Source: Dipteronia dyeriana (taxonomy: Eukaryota > Streptophyta > Magnoliopsida > Sapindales > Sapindaceae). From it: a DNA stretch of 64,000 bases. The position numbers and the translations under genes are program-made. The stretch spans positions 81,039,652 through 81,103,651 of the forward strand of contig CM065299.1 in the NCBI GenBank assembly GCA_032871835.1. Direction: 5' to 3'. How positions within the stretch are numbered: the first letter of the stretch is position 1; the number at the start of each line of letters is the position of its first letter. Shown here one piece after another: positions 11,752 through 23,524 of this stretch. The notes below the pieces were generated by a model. The model saw only the letters and a list, made by a program, of their open reading frames with translations. It did not search any database and was not told where the DNA came from.

Positions 11752-12200
11752 TCGCATGCATGCACGTAAGAATGCACGCACATACGTACGTACACACACA
11801 AGAATGCACGCACGATACACACATGCATGCACGCACGACGCACACAAGAACACAAGCATGCACGCACATACACATGTATGTACGCACAAACGCACGCACT
11901 CACGTACGCACGCTCACACACACGCGCGTACACATGTACCCACAAACGCACATTCGCACACACGCATGCAAGCACACAAGCAATGATGCACACGCACAAA
12001 TGTACAAACGCACACTTGTAGGCACACTCGCACGTATGCACGCGTGCACGCAAGAACATACGCACGTAAGAATGTACGCAAGCATGAACGAATACACATG
12101 CGCACACGCATAAACGTACAAACGCACACACACACATACGCACAATCATGTATCCACGCACGCGCGTAAATACGTACTCAGGCACGCATGCAAGTAAGGA

Positions 12201-12234
<34 letters not shown>

Positions 12235-12575
12235 TGAAAGAACACACGCATGCACTCACGCACACATGCTCGTACGCATGCACGTAGCACGCACGCACGA
12301 ACACATGCACACATGCACACAAGTAAGAAAGCACGCATGTACATACACAAGAACACACGCACACACGTATGAACACAATCATGCACATACGCAAGCAAGA
12401 AACCACACACCCAGGCAAGCACGCACACACCCACGCTCGCACATACGTACACATGCACACATGTACGTACAAACCCATGCACTCATGCACTCCCACACAC
12501 ACACGCACACACATGTATGCACAAACAAATGTTCGTACAAACGCACGCATGCAAGGATGCACACACCTATGCATA
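11752..12575. repeat. alternating purine-pyrimidine satellite, block b
   Basis: About 824 bp of the satellite, with a (CA)n run at about 12206-12232. Both borders lie inside retroelement coding sequence: a gypsy integrase on the left (minus) and a copia integrase on the right (plus). At the right border 12 bases (ATACATACAGAC, 12573-12584) fit both the satellite pattern and the copia sequence. Open frames of up to about 250 codons here are composition artefacts. Confidence 0.92.
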
Positions 12576-13430
12576 CATACAGACGTTTATGGACCGATGA
12601 ATGTTAAAGCTAGGGGTGGTTATGAGTATTATGTCACCTTTATAGATGACTACTAAAGATAAGAATACGTCTACCTGATGCAACGAAAGTCGGAAACATT
12701 TGAAAAGTTTAAAGAATTTCGAGCTGAAGTTGAGAATCAATTAGGTAGGACTATCAAGTCACTGCGATCGGATCGTGGAGGTAAGAACCTTGACCAAGAG
12801 TTTAAAGACTTCATGGTCAAGCATGGGATAGTTTCCCAACTCACAGCTCCCGGTACACCTCAGCAAAATGGTGTAGCGGAAAGGAGAAATAGAACCCTAA
12901 TGGAAATGGTGAGATCTATGATTAGCTTCTCATTATTACCAAATTCGTTCTGGGGATATGCGTTATAAATAGCGGCATACATTTTGAATATAGTGCCATC
13001 CAAATCTGTTCCTAAGACTCCCCTAGAATTGTGGAATGGTCGTAAAACTAGTTTATGACATTTTTGCATATGGGGGTGTCCAACACACGTGCTGAAGAAC
13101 AGAACTGGAAAGCTAGAATCCAAGTTTGTTGTCTGTCTGTTTGTAGGATACTCCAAGGAGACCAGAGGTGGACACTTTTATAGTCCCAAAGATAACAAAG
13201 TGTTTATATCGACAAATGCAACGTTTCTTGAGAATAATCACATTAGTGACCATAAACCTCGTTCCAAGATTGTATTAAATGAGTTGGAGCCTGGTGAGAC
13301 TAGTGATTTATCAACAAGAGTTGTTGATCCACAAACATCTGGGAGTCATATGGTTCCTGATCGGGATACACTACTACCTAGACGTAGTGAGTGGAATGTG
13401 AGACAACCTGAACGCTATTTAGCTATAGGT
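12576..13430 (+). pseudogene. copia integrase, 5'-truncated (element C)
   Basis: Second copia internal region, closely related to element B. Reading starts at about GPMNVKARGGYEYYVTFIDDY, just after the first catalytic Asp, which the satellite breakpoint has removed. The second Asp (LRSDRGGKNLDQ) and the Glu (NGVAERRNRTLMEMV) are present. It goes on to LPNSFWGYAL, SVPKTPLELWNG and the C-terminal FVVCLFVGYSKETRGG and FYSPKDNKVF. Stops occur at about 12653-12660, 12966 and 13057. Gag, protease and the 5' LTR are absent. The stops and the truncation make it a pseudogene. Confidence 0.92.
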
Positions 13431-15029
13431 GAGGGACAAGGTGTTGTCTCTGCTGATAATATGGATGATCCATTGGCATTTAAGAATGCAATGGAAGATC
13501 CTGATAAAGAGGAATGGCTTAAAGTCATGAATCTCGAGATGGAGTTCATGTACTCTAACTCAGTCTGGGATATTGTAGACTTACCAGATGGGGTAAAACC
13601 CATTGGGTGTAAGTGGATCTACAAGAGAAAGAGAGGAGTAGACGGGAAGGTAGAGGCCTTCAAGGCAAGGCTAGTGGCTAAGGGTTATACCTAGAAAGAG
13701 GGGGTCGATTATGAAGAGACCTTCTTACCAGTAGCTAAGTTTAAGTCTATTAGGATTCTCTTATCCATTGCTGCCTATTTCGATTTTGAAATTTGTCAAA
13801 TGGACGTCAAGACTGCATTCTTGAATTGCAATCTTAATGAAAGCATCTATATGATGCAACCAGAGGGATTCTTGTCTTCAGATCAAGAGCAAAAAGTCCA
13901 TCTATGGACTTAAGCAAGCATCTAGATCCTGGAACATTAGGTTTGATGATGTGATCAAAACCTATGGCTTCGAGCAAAACGTCGTTGAGCCTTATGTCTA
14001 CAAGCGCATCATTGATAAAAAAAATAGTTTTCTTCGTTCTATACGTAGATGATATCCTACTCATTGGGAATGATGTGGGAGTGTTGTTTAATGTAAAGGG
14101 TTGGCTGGCTATCCAATTCCAAATGAAAGATTTGGAAGAGGCAAGTTATGTTCTAGGGATCCAACTTATAAGGGATAGTAAGATCAAACTTATAGCACTG
14201 TCTCAGGCATCATATATCGATAAGATTCTTGTACGATTTTTGATGCAAAACTCCAAGAAAGGTAATTTACCTTCCAGGCATAGAGTTTGTTTGTCTAAGG
14301 AACAGTGTCCTAAGACACCTCAAGAAGTTGAGGATATGAGACGTGTTCCCTATGCATCAACAGTAGGTAGTCTCATGTATGCTATGTTATGCACGAGACC
14401 ATACATCTGCTATGCAGTGGGAGTAGTCAGCAGATACCAGTCTAACCTAGGATTGGATCATTGGGTTGCTGTCAAGACTATTCTCAAGTATATTCGGAGA
14501 ACGTTAAATTATATGCTAGCGTATTCCGGACAGGATTTGATCCCGTTAGGATACACGGATTCTGATTTTCAGTCAGATAGGGATTCTATAAAATCCGTGT
14601 CTGAATCAGTATTCACCCTGAGTGGTAGAGCCATTATGTGGAGAAGTATCAAGCAATCTTGCAATGCTGACTCCACCATGGAAGCCGAATATATAGCTGC
14701 TTGTGAAGCTGCTAAAGAGGCTGTTTGGCTCTGTAAGTTCTTGAGTGATCTGGAAGTTATTCCAGACCTGGATAAGCCTATCACACTTTATTGTGATAAC
14801 AGTGGTGTTGTGGCTAATTCCAAAGAACCAAGAAGCCACAAGAGAGGGAAGCATATAGAGAGAAAGTATCATCTCATCAGAGAGGAGATGTGATCGTCAC
14901 CAAGATAGCCTCACAAGACAATCATGTTGATCCATTTACGAAGATCTTCCCGGCTGAAGTGTTTTCGGGTCACCTAGATGGTCTAGGGTTACGAGACATG
15001 CCTTACATGCTTTAGTGCAAGTGGGAGAT
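13431..15029 (+). pseudogene. copia reverse transcriptase-RNase H (element C)
   Basis: The best preserved copia polymerase in the window. Motifs in order are AMEDPDKEEWLKVMNLEME, CKWIYKRKRGVDGKVEAFK, LVAKGYT followed by a TAG at 13692, KTAFLNCNLNESIYMMQPEG, a ~17-bp deletion near 13895 relative to element B, and the active site YVDDILLIGND (YVDD codons 14042-14053). It continues through MKDLEEASYVLGIQL and, for RNase H, YTDSDFQSDRDSIKS, STMEAEYIAACEAAKEAVWL and DNSGVVANSKEP to a stop at 14893. The polypurine tract GTGGGAGAT (15021-15029) precedes the LTR. The frame from 13964 to 14893 is fully open (309 codons), but upstream stops prevent a whole pol. Confidence 0.93.
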
Positions 15030-17033
15030 TGTTGGGGTTTATGCCCTAAGCATGTAATTTGTTAATGGATTTATGAAGTAAATAAAAGGAAAGGTTCAAT
15101 TCATTCTGTTATGTTATTTATTTTATAAACTTGTGTACATATTAACATTCTGGATTGCCAGATGTAATCTCAAACTGTGTATATGAGTGTCATATACGGA
15201 TGGATACAGTAAGAGATGTGCAATCTAAAGAGTCCATAGATAGCAAATAAAGCTGGGTACTTTATTTGTGGTTAATCTATAGCTGTGGTCCATTCCGTAA
15301 TGTACAGTGATTCTATCTAGAATCATTCATATGAGATATGGGAATGGAGGCACCTTGTATGATGTGATCATATAGGACTGGGCCATGATCTATATGAATC
15401 TCACACAAAGATCCGTTTACCGATGAGATTCATATATATCAACTAATGATGGATATATATGGATGATCTTAATCCTGAGTGTCTTATCGACTCCTTCAGG
15501 TTAGATCGTGGTCTTTGATATACCATGGGTGAGGTCAGATGTATTTCCTGATCAAAAATACTCTGTATGTTGGGATTGCGGTTTGGCTTGTGGCTGGGAA
15601 GGTTTGTACACAATAGTGGAATCCACTCCTTCTTGTGAGAAGTAGATGGTAGTTCCCTTAAGGGTTGATTCGGGGCTTGGACAATATGAGCGCTCTCCTA
15701 ATTCCGTGTGGAAGTAGGATTTATTGTCCATTAGAGAATCAATGGTACTTAAAGGATATATGTAATGAAAGGGGTATAATGGACATTATGTCCCATCTCT
15801 AGTTATGAACTATTGTGGAGGATCACATCATATGTAATAGCTATATCGATGGACATCGAGTTGTATCGGTCTGTGTAAAAACGTCTGCAGTTGAGAGAAT
15901 GCAACTTCGTGTTTTTAGTGGAATAACACCAGAGTTAATAATCAAGAAATATTAATTAAAATGATTCTGAGGATTATTGGAGTTCAAAATACTGTGGGTC
16001 AATTAGGTCCCCTTGCTAGCCAGAACGATTTAGGTAACAAGGATTACGGTTAATTAATTGGATTGTCCAGTTAATTATGTTATAAAAGTGACACGTAAAT
16101 ATTCCGGAATTAATTGAATAATGAGATTATTTAATTAATGAATAATGGTGATTAAATAACTTAAATAATGAGATTATTTAATTATGTTATTAATCAATAA
16201 ATGGAGGGTGTATGTTGATATTTATTTTTGAATAAAATAAGATAATGTGATTATTTTATTTTATTAAATTAAATAATTTATTTTTGAATTTAAATAGTTT
16301 GAATTCAAAATTAAAATCAAATAAAAGATATGAGATATTTTTTATTTGAAATTTTTTAACAATCAAATATAGATTTGATCAAATTTTTAAATATTATATA
16401 TAAGATATATTTTATTTAAAATAAAAAAATAAAAAAAGTGGGGTTGATGTGCGTGAAACGCACAGCAACATACTTATATATATTGACAAAAGAATAAAAT
16501 GTGTGTTTTTTTTGTTGTTGGTTTTTGGTCAAAGACATTAACTGGTGCGTGAACAAAAACAAGTGTGTGCACTGTGAAAGATTTTTTTTTTGTAAGTTAT
16601 TTTGTGCAAGTGTGTGCATGAACAAACACCACAAAGAGAGAAAAGGTTTTATGTACAAGTGTTGTTCATTAATATAAAGAAAGAGTTTCTTATTCTTTTC
16701 TCTTCTACACCCTCCATCCTAAGTTCCTGAGAACCGTGACGCGCCCACACGCAGTTACCAATCCCGGGAATAGCTAGGAAGATCAGTGGTACAAATCAGG
16801 AGCAAATCGAAAAGTGAAGGAGCCTCCAAACGTTGGTATGGTTCTATTTTTTTATTATTGATTACAATTTCCTGTATTTACATATATATTTTATTAGTGT
16901 AATAATTTTTATATGTATTTGTTCCAAAAATAATTACGATCAAAAGTTCACTAGTCTCAGATACAGATCACGATCTGTATAAAAATTTTAAAAACCCGTT
17001 TCCGCTGCGCGACCGGTGAATTTGGTTCCAACA
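15030..17033 (+). mobile_element. copia 3' LTR (element C)
   Basis: LTR of 2004 bp with canonical inverted ends, TGTTGG at 15030 and CCAACA at 17028-17033. It aligns with 8099-10307 through the first 1.1 kb and the last ~350 bp. The central AT-rich part has diverged and lacks the long (TA)n runs. It directly abuts satellite block c. With the 5' part of the element replaced by satellite there is no partner LTR, so no target duplication can be tested. Confidence 0.92.
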
Positions 17034-19067
17034 GTAAAAACAAACAAACACACACACTCAAGCGTGCACTCACGCAAGCCCACTTGTAAGCACGCACTCA
17101 CGCGTGAACGCATGCACTCATGCATACATGCACGAACGCATGCACGTAAGTGCATATGTACGCACAAACGCACGAATGCACGCACCCACGCATGCACGCT
17201 CGCACGCCCACTCGCACGCACACATGCATGCACGCATATACGTACAAACGCACGAACGCATGAACGCACGCACGCACAGCCATAAGCACACACAAACGGA
17301 TGCAAGGATGCATACACGCACGCACGCATGCACGCATGGGTGCATGTATGCATAAACGCACAAACGCATGCACACACACATAAACGCACACCCACCCACC
17401 CGTACGCACGCACGCATGCACGCATGCATGCATGGGTGCATGTACGCATGCATAAACGCACGATCGCACGTACAAACATACAAACGCACGTCCACACGTA
17501 CAAACACACGCATGCCCACATGAACACCCACCATACCCGACCACTAGCACCCCCACAGGCACGTGTACATGCACGCACGCTTGCACATGCACTCGCATAA
17601 ACACACAAAAGCACACACGCGTGCACGCACGCATGTATATACTCATAAAACCATGAATGCACACACGCACACGTATACGAACGCAAGCACACACGTCGGG
17701 ATGCACATATGCACACGTGCAAGCATGGGTACACGTACGCACGTACAAATGCACAAACGCATACACGCACACATAGACACGCAAACGCTCGCCCGTCCGC
17801 CCGTACTCACAAATGCATGAATGAAGAAATGCACGTATAAACACACAATTGCAAGCCCGTACTCTTAAACACACAATCGAACAAATGCATGCACGCTCTA
17901 ATGAATGCACGAATGCACGTCCGCCTAACACCCCGCCTGCACACACGTACGCGTACACGCATGTGAGTAAACACATGCACACACACGAACGAACGCACAA
18001 ATTCGTACACGCTCACACGTACGCACAATTGCACAAATGCACTCACGCACAAATGCATGCACGTGCACACGCAAGCACACTCGCATGCATGCACCCACGC
18101 ACAAATGCACAAAAGCATAAATGCATGCACACACACACGTACAAACGTATAAACCCATGCAAGCGCGAATCCAAGCACGCTTGCACGATCGCATGCATGC
18201 ACGCACACACAACATATGCACGCAGGTAAGAACTCACGCATGTAAGCGCGACCCATGCACGTATGTAGGTACAAACGTACGCACTCACGCACACACGCCA
18301 TCACACATGCGCACACATATGTACGCATAAACGCACGTTCGCACAGAAGCACGCACGTAAGGATGGACACATGCATGCATGCACGAACGTAAGCACGCAC
18401 GAACACATGCTCTTATACACATATGCATGTGCGTACGTATGTGTGCTCACACGCAAGCGTGCATGCACGTACGCATGTACGCACAAACGCACGCATGCAT
18501 ATACGCCCACACATACACTCAAATGCACGCACATACAGACGCACACACAGAAGGATACTTATACGCATGCAAAAACATACGTACGCATGCATATACGCAA
18601 CCAGGGATGCACGCACGCACATAAGGATATTTATACTCAAGCACGCACGCACGCACGCACGCAACCATGCATGCACACACGTACAAACTCACAAAGGCAT
18701 GCCCGCAAGCCTGTAAACCCGTAAGCCCGTAAGCCCGTAAGCCTGTAAGCCCGCACAAACGCACGAACGCATACACGCATGCACGGACTAATGCACGTGC
18801 ATACACACGCATGCATAAATGTCCAAACGAACGTACGTACCCACAAACACATGCACGCATGCAGAAAGGCACGTACGCACGTGCACACGCACATGTACGC
18901 ATAAATGTATGCACTCACGCACGAACGAACACACGCATGATTGAACACATGCACATACGCATGCATAAATGAACAAATGCATATGTTCTACGCAAGCACG
19001 CATGTAGGTACAAATGCACAAACACACGCCCTCCCGCATATACAAATGAACAAACACACGCCCACAC
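17034..19067. repeat. alternating purine-pyrimidine satellite, block c
   Basis: About 2.0 kb of the satellite between the copia LTR end (CCAACA) and a gypsy LTR start (TGATATG at 19068). It holds a local tandem of a 9-mer, CGTAAGCCC, at about 18710-18752. A short stretch near 18424-18450 has GTGCGTACGTATGTGTG on the top strand, opposite to its surroundings. Frames of up to 300 codons on both strands are composition artefacts. Confidence 0.93.
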
Positions 19068-20634
19068 TGATATGAACCTCTCCAAGAACAGTGAGACCCA
19101 GAACCAATATATAGTAGCAATGGTCGTTTCTAATTCAAGTTTTTAAACAAAGAAAATAAAAAGGACCGCGACCCGTTATCTATATGGAGATAAGAATCAA
19201 TGGTATCAAGAAAGTTGTAGATGCCACACTCAAGAATAAGAAAGAAGGTGAGTGATAAGTCAAGGTTTGAACGCCACAAGGTAGAACCTTGATAAGTTCA
19301 CAATTTCTATGAAGAACCAAAGAGTAAATTCTCTCAGTTTTAGATCAATTCAAAATCTACCGAATTACATTCAATTCATTCCTTTATAAACTAAAACGAA
19401 AATAAAGGTTACAAGCCAACCTAAAAGGGAAACAAGAAAATTTGGCCATTAAGGCCTTACAATCAGAAAACTAAATCGGGCAATAATTGCCTTACAAACG
19501 AAGAAAAAACTAAATAAAGCAACTATTGACTTGCTTCCTAATTGGAAAGCTAAATCTGGAAACAAATCAGCCCCTTAATTTAGGAAACAAATCAACAATT
19601 ATTCTTTAGGAATTAAAAAGAAATAATTAGCTGAAATTGTATTCTCCCCCAACCATACGTCGCCCAGAATATAGGAAATATGTTGAAATTCGGACTCCTC
19701 AACTCAAGTCTTCGTGCAACAATATAGATGTCTGAATTTGGACTTGTTATGATCTATTTTGAGGACGGAGTCTTCATAGCATCTGTAAGGCTTGTCTTGG
19801 GCTTTCCAAAAAAATATTATAATAGATGATCCGACCTCAGATGCTCTCTTTAGAGGCCCTAGAAGTTCAGCCTGGATTTGGTCTTCATGTGGACCGCACT
19901 TGGATTTCAGCAACTCATAATCAGCCCATCATTAAATGCTTCTTTGATCCTCTTGGCCCTTGTAATTGGTCCAACTGGAATATGCAATGGATCATTTGAT
20001 GAAGCTTATTGATTCTCATCATTTCCCCTCTCCTCAAAAGGATTCGTCCTCGAATCTTCACCATAATGTTGTTGCAGCAAAAAGGATGGTTCCCTCATTT
20101 CATCTTTTTTTGATGAATCTCCTTTGAAAGACATTTTTTTTATCAACACACGAAAAAAAAAGGAATAAAAATTGTTGATGTAAGTTCAACTACACGACCT
20201 AAAAAATTTTATTTTTATTTTTGGAATTTTTTTTATAACAAAGTTGATCTAACTTTTTTTTTTGTAACAGATCTGATTTTTTTAAAATCAAACAGAAAAA
20301 AAAACATATGAAGATGAACAAGGACAGATTAAACTTGATTTCAGAAGCCTAAGCTCTGATACCAACTGATATGAACCTCACCAAGAACAGTGAGACCCGG
20401 AACCAATATATGGCAGCAAGGATCGTTTCTAATTCAAGTTTTTAAACAATGAAAATAAAAAGAACCGTGACCCGTTATCTATATGGAGATAAGAACCAAC
20501 GGTATCAAGAAAATTGTAAACGCCACACTCAAGAATAAGAATGAAGGTGAGTGATAAGTCAATGTTTGAACGCCACAAGGTAGAATCGTGATAAGTTCAC
20601 AAGTTCTATGAAAAACCAAATTGTAAATTCTCTC
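19068..20634 (-). mobile_element. short non-autonomous gypsy derivative (family 1), copy 1
   Basis: Read on the minus strand. The 3' LTR is 19068-20021 (954 bp, TGATATG...CTCATCA). The interior is only 345 bp (20022-20366), and a 5' LTR begins at 20367 but is cut at about 20634. The interior has a PBS-like GCTCTGATACCA on the plus strand at 20353-20364 (complementary to initiator-Met tRNA), a leader, an ATG at 20134 (MSFKGDSSKKDEMREP), then at once the last codons of pol (HYGEDSRTNPFEERGN) and the polypurine tract. Gag, protease, RT, RNase H and integrase are absent. The copies at 46420-48318 and 48319-49343 have the same layout and junction. It would depend on other elements for all enzymes. 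Confidence 0.82.
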
Positions 20635-22104
20635 ACCTTGATTTCTCCACTATCATTTAACCACTTTGGCTTATATGGTTTTGGATGCTTCAAAGTGGCC
20701 AAATTCAATTTCTCCACAAAACTAGTACTAGCCACATTAGTACAACTCCCCCCCCCCCCCAATCAATAATCATGCTACATACCCTATCATTAACATGGCA
20801 GCGAGTGTAAAAAATGTTGTCACGTTGCACCTCATCATCTTCCTTGGCTTGAGCACTAAGAGCTCTTCTTGCCACCAAAAGCTCTTTATCTACCGGATAT
20901 TCAATGTCACTTGTATCCTCCAAATATGGCATGGAATCATCATCAGATTCACCCTCGAATTCGATTTCACCATCATCTTCCAAAACCATTACTCTCTTAT
21001 TTGGGCAATGGGATGCAATATGACCTGCTCCCAAACACTTAAAGCAATTAATGTCATGATTTCTAGAAGGTTGAGAATCTGATTTACCTTGTTGTAATGT
21101 GCCATTGGCCTTATGATCTTTGGAAGGTTTGGCCTTGGCCTTGAAACTAGGTTGGTCATCCCTCTTGCTCCAATTCGGTTTCCATGATGATGAAGAACTC
21201 GAATTTTGCTCATCCCGTATGGAACTCTTCCTTTTCAACTGTTGTTCCACCTTAATGTCCATGTGCACCATGTCACTCAATTAAACATAATGTTGCAACT
21301 CCACCACATTTGCTATGTCTCGGTTAGTCCACTTAAGAACCTAACCATAGTAGCCTCTCGGTCTTCCTCTACATCAGCCTGAATCATGGCTATCTCCATC
21401 TCCCTATAGTAGTCTTCAACACACTTAGACTCTTGAGTAAGAGTTTGCAATTTTTGAAACAAACACCTATAATAGTGACTCGGAATGAAACGCGTCCTCA
21501 TGACAGCTCATCTCCTCCAAGTCTCAATAGGTCTTTCTCCATTCTGTCTTCTACTAATAATCAGTTGATCCCACCAAACAATAGCATAATCGGTGACTTC
21601 TATGGCAGCCAACTTCACCTTCTTCAATTCGGAATAGTCATGGCAGTCGAATACCAATTCTATTCCTTTCTCCCACTCGAATTAAGCTTCAGGATCAATT
21701 TTCCCTTTGAAAGTTGGGATCTTCACCTTTATATTACCCAAATTATTATCAACCCTCTCTCCAAACCTATCTCCTCTATTCCCATACCTAACTTCTCTAC
21801 CTCCCATTCCATGCCTAATTATGCCCATTCCTACATTAGACATCCGATCATCCTCCTTCAGGTCAATCCCATAATCATCTCCATAGTTATTCCTAGGTGG
21901 GTTCCTTTCTCTTCGTTCCACATTCGGAGACGTGAATGGCTACTCCCTTTGTGAACTAGACCCCACTTTGTCTATCCTATCATGCACCTCACCAAACTTA
22001 ATCTCTATCCGCTCCATGTTATTTTGTATGACTTTATACAAAAAATTGAGATCTACCGTTTTTGGTGCATCGTCTGATAAATCTCTACTCTTATCACGTG
22101 ACAT
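20635..22104 (-). pseudogene. gypsy gag-protease, tandem unit copy 1
   Basis: Gag begins at an ATG at 22104 (MSRDKSRDLSDDAPKTV). It has ERRERNPPRNNYGDDYGIDL, the capsid region VKIPTFKGKIDPEA, VFDCHDYSELKKVKLAAIEV and [10 protein letters not shown], then YYREMEIAMIQADVEEDREA, and the zinc knuckle CFKCLGAGHIASHC (CX2CX4HX4C, complete) near 21010-21050. An acidic linker leads to the protease, whose DGGS site is destroyed: 13 consecutive C on the plus strand (20748-20760) replace about five, shifting the frame. A second frameshift at about 21325 (one T lost) breaks gag. At about 20634 the protease passes abruptly into LTR sequence. Unit copy 2 at 23525 has the same junction. Confidence 0.87.
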
Positions 22105-22622
22105 AGTAAAAACCTGCAAAACAAAAAAAACAATTAGTAAGTCTTACAAACACTCTCTCACGTGTTTAACCTCAAAGATGGTGGCACACACACTCGTGTT
22201 TTACTCAATTCTTTTGGCTTTTACCCTCCAATGAGCACACACTCTCTTGCCTTTTTCCACTTTTTGTTCACCCTTTCAGTTCCCTTTGTTTTTGACTTAG
22301 ACGGACACTCACAAGAAACAATAGGACAAGAGTATCAAAGACGAGATTCTACTGCTATTTTTTTTTAATATCAATGCTCGGAATAAATAAGGGAATAGAA
22401 ATAGTTTATATAAGTTTGACTATAGGACCTAAAAAAAATCTGCTCTTTTTTTTTTACAGACCTTGATCAAGGGGACTCAAGCACGACTTTTAGGTAAACT
22501 TTTTTTTTTACCGGATTTGACCAAACGGAATACATTTTTTTTGTAGTCAAACGAACACAGAGGAGAAGAAGAAAAGAGATAGTTTAAACCTGAGTTTAGA
22601 AACCTAAACTCTGATACCAACT
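22105..22622 (-). other. gypsy 5' leader with primer-binding site
   Basis: Untranslated leader between gag and the 5' LTR, rich in homopolymer T/A runs. The PBS is 22604-22620 on the plus strand, read on the minus strand as TGGTATCAGAGTTTAGG, matching initiator-Met tRNA priming. No gene is seen. The leader of unit copy 2 (24979-25498) is a near duplicate. Confidence 0.8.
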
Positions 22623-23257
22623 AATATGAACCTCACCAAGAGTAGTGAGATCCGGAACCAATATATGGTAACGAAAGATCGTTTTATAATCAAGTTTATA
22701 AACAAAGAATGTTATCAGACCGCAGCCCATTACCTATAAGGAGGTAAGAACCAACGTTATCAAGAAGTTGAAGACGCCACACTCAAGAACAAGAATGAGA
22801 TGTGAGTGATAAGTCTAGATTTCAGAACCAAAAGAGATGAACTCTCACTATTTTTTTTATACAAACAAGTCTGCCAAATTACTTCTAATTCGTCCCGTTA
22901 TATACTAAAACCCTAAATGAAAAGAAAAGCTACAAGCCAACCTAAAAGGAAACAAGATAATTCGGCCATTAAGGCCTTACAATCAAAAAACTAAATCGAG
23001 AAACTATTGACTTGCTCCCTAATTGGAAAGCTAAATCTGGAAACAAATCAACCCTTTAATTTGGAATACAGATCAACTATTATTCTTTGGAAATTAAAAG
23101 GAAATAAATCAATCAAAGTTGAATCTTCTCCTAGCTTGTACCACATGCCCAAGTCTTCCTTATTCGGTCCAATCCATTGTCTTTATGACATTAATTAAGG
23201 CTTGGTCTTCATGTGGGCTTTTCTTAGTCTTCAACAATTCAAAATCAGCCAAAGTGT
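22623..23257 (-). mobile_element. gypsy LTR (family 1), truncated
   Basis: 5' LTR of the unit to its left (minus-strand element). It starts with a mutated TAATATGAACC (TG to TA) and runs until GTGTCTT at 23257. Another LTR fragment begins there (GAACCTCACC). About 250 bp of the outer LTR end, up to CTCATCA, is missing. GTCTTGAA fits both sides of the breakpoint, a possible microhomology. Confidence 0.83.
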
Positions 23258-23524
23258 CTTGAACCTCACCAAGAACAGTGAGACCTAGAACCAATATTTG
23301 GTAGCAAGGATCGTTTCTAATTCAAGCTCTTAAACAATGAAAATAAAAAAGGACCGCGACCCGTTATCTATATGGAAATAAGAACCAACGGTATCAAGAA
23401 AATTTTAAACGCCACACTCAAGAATAAGAATGAAGGTGAGTGATAAGTCAATGTTTGAACGCCACAAGGTAGAACCTTGATAAGTTCACAAGTTCTATGA
23501 AGAACCAAATAGTAAATTCTCTCA
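23258..23524 (-). mobile_element. gypsy LTR fragment at start of tandem unit copy 2
   Basis: About 265 bp of the inner LTR end. It matches 20367-20634 and ends at the same position in the LTR, where protease sequence (CACCTTGATTTCCCC) takes over. The shared end point shows that the two units descend from one rearranged ancestor. Confidence 0.82.

Noticed and set aside
11739..12482. Long open frames in satellite rich in Cys/Val/Arg/Ala or in Thr/His/Ala/Arg, including 17098-18000, 30901-31791 and 34573-35469
   Set aside because: A 4-base repeat without stop triplets stays open in several frames on both strands at once. Overlapping frames on both strands and the absence of any domain show a composition effect, not Cys-rich proteins.
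19704..19913. Separate small gene (also 42278-42514 and 44993-45208)
   Set aside because: These frames lie inside gypsy LTRs and correspond to the LTR-encoded extension of pol, repeated with each LTR.
21433..21954. Plus-strand ORF of 173 codons
   Set aside because: It is antisense to gypsy gag and shares none of the features of a gene. The minus-strand reading has gag motifs.
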